DNA of 32,737 nucleotides from Gammaproteobacteria bacterium (lineage in GTDB: Bacteria > Pseudomonadota > Gammaproteobacteria > Pseudomonadales > Azotimanducaceae), in assembly GCA_002715785.1 (NCBI GenBank), contig PBAA01000018.1:4128-36864 (forward strand), written 5' to 3'. This document shows positions 28,243-32,737 of this stretch, piece after piece. A program made the position numbers and the translations under genes. The notes beneath the pieces are model-generated. The model was not told where the DNA came from and did no database searches. It saw nothing but the letters and a program-made list of their open reading frames with translations. Numbering within the stretch: the first letter of the stretch is position 1; each line of letters begins with the position of its first letter.

Positions 28243-29736
28243 TTATTCCGCTGCGCTTGAATCCCCAAAGCTCCAATAGTGCCTTTTTCGTCTAGTAGAC
28301 GTCGGAATAGCCATGATTTCCCGATATTTCGTAACGGTTCGTCGGGCGATTTGAATCCCATCAGATTCAAGTAGCTTCGCAATTAAGTCGTCGGATAGCG
28401 GTTCTCGTTTTTCTTCGTTTTTTATCAGGTTCCGTATCAAATCCCGGACAGCGATACTTGCTACTGGTATTCCATTGGTTGTGGGAATGGTTTTGGAAAA
28501 AAAATACTTTAGAGGAAATAACCCTTGGGGGGTCATAAGGTACTTGCTGGTCGTGATTCGCGAAACGGTAGATATATGTATGCCCAATTTAGACGCGATA
28601 TCGGAAAGCGTCAGGGGCTTCATTGCAGCCAACCCCTTCGTAAGAAATCCTTGTTGGTGTTCAACGATGCAACTAGAAACATTTGCCAAGGTTGAATTTC
28701 GATACTCCAGACCTTGAAGAAATAGCCTTGCATTTCGGAAGTTTTCGCGAACGTAATCATTGGACCGAAATTTATTCGTCATATTTGAAAGTTCAGTGTA
28801 CAGGGGGTTAATTCTTATTCGCGGCGTAATTTCGGGATTTAGTTCGACGAGCCATCGGTCTTTTTCCCAGCGAACAAATGCGTCCGGTTTCAGGTATTCA
28901 GTGTGTACGGAACCAAACATCGAGCCAGGTCGAGGGTTTAGCGATTGAACTAATTCAATTGCCTCGCGCAATTCCTTGACGGAGACGTCCAAAATGTTGG
29001 AAAGCCTTTCGAAATCTTGAGATACAAGAACTTCAAAATGATCGGTTATCATTTGTATTGCGACTCTTTTTGCGACGGTGGCTCGAGGAAGAAGCCGCAG
29101 TTGTATCAGCAGGCATTCCTGGAGATCTCTGGAGCCCACGCCAGGCGGATCTAATTCTTGAACAATGGTCAAGACCCTCTCGATTTCAATCAAAGTCGCA
29201 CTTACTTCTGGTTGAAGGGTTGACGATATTTCATCCAAACCCGTCTGCAACATGCCATCACCGTTTATGCCGTGGATAATTGCGTTGGCTATTGCGTCTT
29301 GTTTAGCCGTGAGCGATGCGAAATTTATTTGCCAGATCAGGTGATCTGATAACGACGTTGATTGATTAGCAACTTCGTGGGCGTCGATGCTAAATGCGGC
29401 GTTATCAGACCGTTGGTGGGCGAGTAACAGATTTCTGTCAATGCCTGAATCTTCGTCATTGGATAGATCGCCCGGGCCTTCAATACGACTTAAATTTGGC
29501 CAATCTGAATCTTCGTTGATCGATTCGCCATATGTCCGGGTGCTCGCATCTGTGGCGTCATTGACAATTTGTTCGGGCATATCGTTTTCGATTTCGAGCA
29601 GTGCGTTTGCTTCGATGACTAGCTGAATTTCTGCTTGGAGTTCACTACTGGAGAGTTGCAATAATCCGATCGCGTTTTGCAGCTGTGGCGTGGCCTTAAA
29701 CCGTTGGCGGGTCTTAGTTGACGGAATTTGTTTCAT
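28243..29736 (-). CDS. rpoN: RNA polymerase sigma-54 factor
   Basis: Sigma-54, which directs RNA polymerase to -24/-12 promoters and needs AAA+ activators. The 497-residue protein has region I near the N-terminus (ATPQLQNAIGLLQLSSSEL, where Gly replaces an Arg common in other RpoN proteins), an acidic region II (about 60-115), the core-binding region with LDPPGVGSRDLQECLLIQL, a helix-turn-helix region (TLSDIASKLGIHISTVSR), and the RpoN box ARRTVTKYRE at 464-473 (consensus has Ala at position 6). It lies 46 bp after lptB, the standard order. Its nitrogen-PTS neighbours are also typical. Confidence 0.97.
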   Translation of the reverse strand: MKQIPSTKTRQRFKATPQLQNAIGLLQLSSSELQAEIQLVIEANALLEIENDMPEQIVNDATDASTRTYGESINEDSDWPNLSRIEGPGDLSNDEDSGIDRNLLLAHQRSDNAAFSIDAHEVANQSTSLSDHLIWQINFASLTAKQDAIANAIIHGINGDGMLQTGLDEISSTLQPEVSATLIEIERVLTIVQELDPPGVGSRDLQECLLIQLRLLPRATVAKRVAIQMITDHFEVLVSQDFERLSNILDVSVKELREAIELVQSLNPRPGSMFGSVHTEYLKPDAFVRWEKDRWLVELNPEITPRIRINPLYTELSNMTNKFRSNDYVRENFRNARLFLQGLEYRNSTLANVSSCIVEHQQGFLTKGLAAMKPLTLSDIASKLGIHISTVSRITTSKYLMTPQGLFPLKYFFSKTIPTTNGIPVASIAVRDLIRNLIKNEEKREPLSDDLIAKLLESDGIQIARRTVTKYREIMAIPTSTRRKRHYWSFGDSSAAE

Positions 29737-29782
29737 ATGCCGACCGGCTTGATGGTCACTATTGACTATTCATAATCGGAGG

Positions 29783-30508
29783 CTAAGTAGAGAAGTTCTG
29801 GCCTAGATACACTTGTTGGACCATCGGATCTGATAGTACGTCTTGTGCCGTTCCATCGGCAATGAGGTGGCCCTCATTTACGATATATGCTCGATCGCAG
29901 ATGTCTAAGGTTTCTCGAACGTTGTGATCAGTAATGAGTACGCCGATTTGTCTGGTCGCAAGTTTGCGAATTTCAATCTTAATGTCGTCGACAGAAATTG
30001 GGTCAACGCCAGCAAACGGTTCGTCCAGTAACAAAAAGCGGGGCTCGTTTGCAAGCGCTCGAGCAATCTCCAATCGACGCCTTTCCCCGCCAGAAAGTCG
30101 TTCGCTGACAACTTCGCGAATATCACGAAGATGGAACTCTGCTAGAAGCTGTTCTACCAGCTCTCTTTTCTGTGGCTTATCGAGATCACTCCTCAATTCG
30201 ATTATGGCGTTCAAATTGTTTTCGACGGAGAGCTTTCGAAAAACGCTTGGTTCCTGAGGTAAATAACCTAACCCTTTCTGTGCGCGTTGGTGCATGGGTG
30301 CGTTAGAAACGACATGTTCGTCGATGGACACAGTCCCACTGTCGAGCCTCACTAGCCCGACGATCATGTGAAAACTGATGGTTTTTCCGGCACCGTTGGG
30401 CCCGAGAAGCCCAACGATTTCGCCGCTTGAAACGTGGAGAGATAAATCGTTAACAACGAGTTTACCGCGGTAACTTTTATGAAGATTGTCTGCTCGTAGA
30501 ATAGACAC
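29783..30508 (-). CDS. lptB: LPS export ABC transporter ATP-binding protein LptB
   Basis: ATPase that powers extraction of lipopolysaccharide from the inner membrane with LptF/LptG and LptC. The 241-residue protein has Walker A GPNGAGKT at 36-43, Q-loop [12 protein letters not shown], signature LSGGERRR at 138-145, Walker B LLLDEP at 159-164, and switch His195 in [10 protein letters not shown]. All are diagnostic of LptB. It starts 7 bp after the lptA stop and precedes rpoN by 46 bp. Confidence 0.97.
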   Translation of the reverse strand: MSILRADNLHKSYRGKLVVNDLSLHVSSGEIVGLLGPNGAGKTISFHMIVGLVRLDSGTVSIDEHVVSNAPMHQRAQKGLGYLPQEPSVFRKLSVENNLNAIIELRSDLDKPQKRELVEQLLAEFHLRDIREVVSERLSGGERRRLEIARALANEPRFLLLDEPFAGVDPISVDDIKIEIRKLATRQIGVLITDHNVRETLDICDRAYIVNEGHLIADGTAQDVLSDPMVQQVYLGQNFST

Positions 30509-30515
30509 TGAGAAC

Positions 30516-31010
30516 TTATTGTCGCGGTTGCCAGATTAATTCAACTCCTCCTGATGCTGAGGAATCAGCCGTTACTGTGCCGGCAGCGATGCCGTAAAGA
30601 ATTATTTCGCCACGAAATAGGTTTCCGCCTTGCCTCAGAAGTGCGGTCCCTTGGAGTTCGATTTGATTGAGCTCACGGTCATAGATAATGCTGCGCGCGT
30701 GCGCGTCTATCGCCGATTTTCCCTCAGTAATACTGCGGGTAAAACGAGCCGGAGCCCCGTTTGCTGTAATTTTTTGCACCTCGTCTTTTGACCAATCGAT
30801 CGTCATCGACTCTGCCTCGACATGAATATTTCCTTGATCCAATGTCACCGAGCCGCTGATGACCGTACGGGTCGTCATGTCTCCGCGTAAAGCGTCGCCA
30901 CGAATATGTATGGGCATTTCCTTATCATCGGAGGAGATGGGGGCGGGAAACGACGCTAAACACCAACAAACAGCAGCAACTTCAAATCCGCGTTTTCGGA
31001 AGAATGACAA
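30516..31010 (-). CDS. lptA: LPS transport periplasmic protein LptA
   Basis: Periplasmic bridge protein of the Lpt system, whose beta-jellyroll (OstA) domain carries LPS between LptC and LptD. The core begins at [13 protein letters not shown] and continues with repeating beta strands ([39 protein letters not shown]), as in E. coli LptA. The frame is open to 31124, but I chose TTG 31010 because it gives a signal-peptide-like start (FFRKR, then a hydrophobic stretch ending near ASFPAPIS) and a modest 29-bp overlap with lptC. No strong ribosome binding site is seen, so it is probably coupled to lptC translation. The signal peptide contains two unusual Cys residues; the start remains uncertain. 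Confidence 0.88.
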   Translation of the reverse strand: MSFFRKRGFEVAAVCWCLASFPAPISSDDKEMPIHIRGDALRGDMTTRTVISGSVTLDQGNIHVEAESMTIDWSKDEVQKITANGAPARFTRSITEGKSAIDAHARSIIYDRELNQIELQGTALLRQGGNLFRGEIILYGIAAGTVTADSSASGGVELIWQPRQ

Positions 31011-31599
31011 CGTGAACGCGCTGCTCGTTTGAGGATCGAAGTTGTAAATAGTTTTGTTCAAGGTCGTATTCAAAGCTCGCGGCGCGAGCATTGACTGAAG
31101 ATGTTTCAATAATAACAGGCCCATTCGATTCGACGCGCTTTAGTTGTGGAAACATCCACAATGATCCGGCCCGAACCTTTATCAAATCTTGATTGTTACT
31201 GTCTCTTGAAAGCTGTACTTGATCTGTGAAGTGAATCGATTGTTCCGGACCGCTACCGCTGTTGGGAGCCATATTCTCGGTGCCTAAATTACTTTCGATC
31301 ACTGCAAGCTGTGAGTGAATATGGTAGGAGGATTCACCTGGTTGACGGAAGGTCAAGGAAGGTTGGAGCAGCGTCGATTGCCCGGTCGCAGCATGCTGGC
31401 TGATGGCGTCTGACGATAGTGTGTATTGGTTTAGACCAAGCGAATCAAACTGACTCATTCTTGCGTTTTCAAGATAAAGATTAGGCCGATCCGACAATTC
31501 CGGTGGTAAAGCAATTTGCGATATATCTTCCGTCTCCAACGCCGGGAGCTCGAAGAACACGGCGACTATCAGGCCGGAGATCAGGCCCCAGCGCATCAT
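30982..31599 (-). CDS. lptC: LPS export protein LptC
   Basis: Bitopic inner-membrane protein that receives LPS from LptBFG and passes it to LptA. I chose ATG 31599, which overlaps the kdsC stop (ATGA) and gives 205 residues: a membrane helix near 4-19 and a beta-rich periplasmic domain (LENARMSQFDSLGLNQYTLSSD ... VESNGPVIIETSSVNARA). Overall identity with known LptC is low, as usual for this family, so position between kdsC and lptA is important evidence. Confidence 0.9.
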   Translation of the reverse strand: MMRWGLISGLIVAVFFELPALETEDISQIALPPELSDRPNLYLENARMSQFDSLGLNQYTLSSDAISQHAATGQSTLLQPSLTFRQPGESSYHIHSQLAVIESNLGTENMAPNSGSGPEQSIHFTDQVQLSRDSNNQDLIKVRAGSLWMFPQLKRVESNGPVIIETSSVNARAASFEYDLEQNYLQLRSSNEQRVHVVILPKTRI

Positions 31600-32102
31600 T
31601 CCTGTTGCTCGAGACGTGACGCTAGCAAGAGTTCGCACACCTCTCGGACAGCGCCCTCCCCCCCTTTTGCTTTCGTGATGAAATCAGCGCTTTTTCGCAC
31701 TTCTAAGCGCGCGTCAGCTACGGCAATTCCCAGGCCTACGTGTTGAAAGAGAGCCAAGTCCGGTAGGTCATCTCCTACATGCACCATGTGTTGCGGGTCA
31801 ATGCCGCTCTCTTTAGATAGTTCCTCGAGGACTTTGTTTTTCTGAGCGACGTTTTGGTAAAGGAAACGGATACCTAATTCGTGAGCTCTTTTTTCAACAA
31901 TATCGGACGTGCGTCCAGAAACGATAGCAATTGAAATGCCTTGTTGTTGGAGGGTCTTGATTCCATAGCCGTCATGAGCATTGAAAGCTTTCATTTCAAT
32001 CCCCCCGGATCCGTAGAAAAGTCGCCCGTCGGTCAAGACTCCGTCCACGTCGAGAATGAGCATTTCAGTGCTAGCTAGCTTTGAACGAAGATCTTTGTTC
32101 AC
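31596..32102 (-). CDS. kdsC: 3-deoxy-D-manno-octulosonate 8-phosphate phosphatase
   Basis: HAD-family phosphatase that converts KDO 8-phosphate to KDO, an essential LPS inner-core sugar. The 168-residue protein has HAD motif I LDVDGVLTDG (D18, D20), motif II in IVSGRTS, and motif IV HVGDDLPD (D111, D112), with the small C0-type length typical of KdsC. It begins with GTG overlapping the antiporter stop (GTGA). kdsD, usually located between the antiporter and kdsC, is not here. Confidence 0.95.
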   Translation of the reverse strand: MNKDLRSKLASTEMLILDVDGVLTDGRLFYGSGGIEMKAFNAHDGYGIKTLQQQGISIAIVSGRTSDIVEKRAHELGIRFLYQNVAQKNKVLEELSKESGIDPQHMVHVGDDLPDLALFQHVGLGIAVADARLEVRKSADFITKAKGGEGAVREVCELLLASRLEQQE

Positions 32103-32737
32103 CCAGATGCCTGCATGTAGAGGATCAAGTTATAGCCTAACCAGATAGTGAGCATTAAAGCTCCCTCGAGTCGCGAAATGGATTCGCGACAAAGAGCAAA
32201 AACGATGAGGGCAAGGGTCAATGCGATCATCACGCCGTAATCTCGCCATAAAACAACGGAGTCAATTCCGATCGGGTGCATTAGTGCGGGTATGGAGAGA
32301 ACAGCTAGAACGTTGAGAATATTTGACCCGATAATATTGCCGATGGCTATGTCAGAGTGTCCTTTAACAGCGGCACTAACGCTTGCGGCGAGTTCCGGCA
32401 AGCTGGTTCCGATAGCAACGATCGTTAGACCGATAATGAGCTCGTCAATACCTAGTAGTTGGGCTATTTTTACAGCCTCTTGTGTCACAACTTCCGCTGA
32501 TAAAAGTAAGAGTAACAAGCCGAAAATGAGCCAAAGCACCCCTTTATGCATGGGCATAGCAGGTATTTGATCCAGGTCATTGTTCACAACGCCGTGCGAT
32601 TGTGGCTGCAAACGTTGTTTGGCGAACATCAGATAGAGAATTAGGCTAAGTCCTGCCAACAACAGGAGCCCGTCCAATGATCCCAGGAACAGATTAGCGA
32701 GACAAAATAGTCCGAGCAAAGTCGCCCCGATAAGCCA
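32099..32737 (-). CDS. Sodium/calcium antiporter, YrbG-like (N-terminus beyond window)
   Basis: C-terminal 212 residues of a CaCA-family cation antiporter; the frame is open to the right window edge. It shows about six hydrophobic segments and the second alpha-repeat signature GTSLPELAASVSAAVKGHSDIAIGNIIGSNILNVLAV, with the Asn/Ser/Glu residues that bind the cation. A charged linker (about residues 35-55 of the fragment) separates it from the first half of the inverted repeat. In E. coli yrbG lies upstream of kdsD-kdsC; here it is joined directly to kdsC by a GTGA overlap. Transported ions are inferred from the family. Confidence 0.92.
   Translation of the reverse strand, partial: WLIGATLLGLFCLANLFLGSLDGLLLLAGLSLILYLMFAKQRLQPQSHGVVNNDLDQIPAMPMHKGVLWLIFGLLLLLLSAEVVTQEAVKIAQLLGIDELIIGLTIVAIGTSLPELAASVSAAVKGHSDIAIGNIIGSNILNVLAVLSIPALMHPIGIDSVVLWRDYGVMIALTLALIVFALCRESISRLEGALMLTIWLGYNLILYMQASG

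Overview
The window looks like a chromosomal segment of a gammaproteobacterium. The right half (about 14.5 to 32.7 kb) is a housekeeping block whose order, gatBAC <-> mreBCD-maf-rng-yhdP ... ptsO-rapZ-ptsN-rpoN-lptB-lptA-lptC-kdsC-antiporter, is the one I recall from Pseudomonas, with parts also shared with E. coli. The left half (1 to 14.5 kb) is accessory and rich in lipid and peptide metabolism: two phytanoyl-CoA-dioxygenase-family oxygenases, a thiolase with its DUF35 partner, a GH3 amide synthetase and a fatty acid hydroxylase. That content suggests a free-living, probably aquatic, heterotroph. This is inference; no taxonomic marker gene is present.

Layout. (a) 1-2940, plus strand: the 3' part of an OppD/DppD ATPase, an OppF/DppF ATPase overlapping it by 4 bp, and a PhyH-family oxygenase. 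(b) 3081-10052, minus strand, read right to left: a second PhyH oxygenase, then fatty acid hydroxylase/sterol desaturase, GH3-type acyl-amide synthetase, enolase-superfamily (dipeptide epimerase-like) enzyme, and a membrane-anchored CocE/S15 hydrolase. The hydroxylase, GH3 and epimerase genes are joined by ATGA overlaps and the hydrolase follows after 32 bp. This is the most unusual part of the window and a good candidate for an undescribed amide or lipid pathway. (c) 10205-13069: a DUF1499 membrane protein, a YfcE-like phosphodiesterase, and a thiolase plus DUF35 Zn-ribbon/OB-fold pair. (d) 13260-14516: an adrenodoxin-reductase-like FAD enzyme, divergent from the thiolase pair.

(e) 14553-17717, minus: gatC-gatA-gatB, the tRNA-dependent amidotransferase. 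(f) 17907-26346, plus: mreB-mreC-mreD (cell shape), maf, rng (RNase G) and yhdP (envelope lipid transport). mreC has no ATG, GTG or TTG that keeps its membrane anchor; an ATT behind a good ribosome binding site appears to be its start. (g) 26620-32737, minus: a sodium/calcium antiporter (cut by the window edge), kdsC, lptC, lptA, lptB, rpoN, ptsN, rapZ, ptsO. These cover LPS inner-core precursor synthesis, LPS export, sigma-54 and the nitrogen PTS. Compared with the usual gammaproteobacterial order, kdsD is missing before kdsC, hpf is missing between rpoN and ptsN, and nothing recognisable lies between yhdP and ptsO where nitrilase/TldD-type genes often sit.

Many genes overlap by exactly 4 bp, and non-ATG starts (GTG, TTG and the putative ATT) are common. 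I found no tRNA, rRNA, CRISPR array, insertion sequence or phage gene. No gap between genes exceeds 300 bp; the largest is 273 bp (26347-26619).
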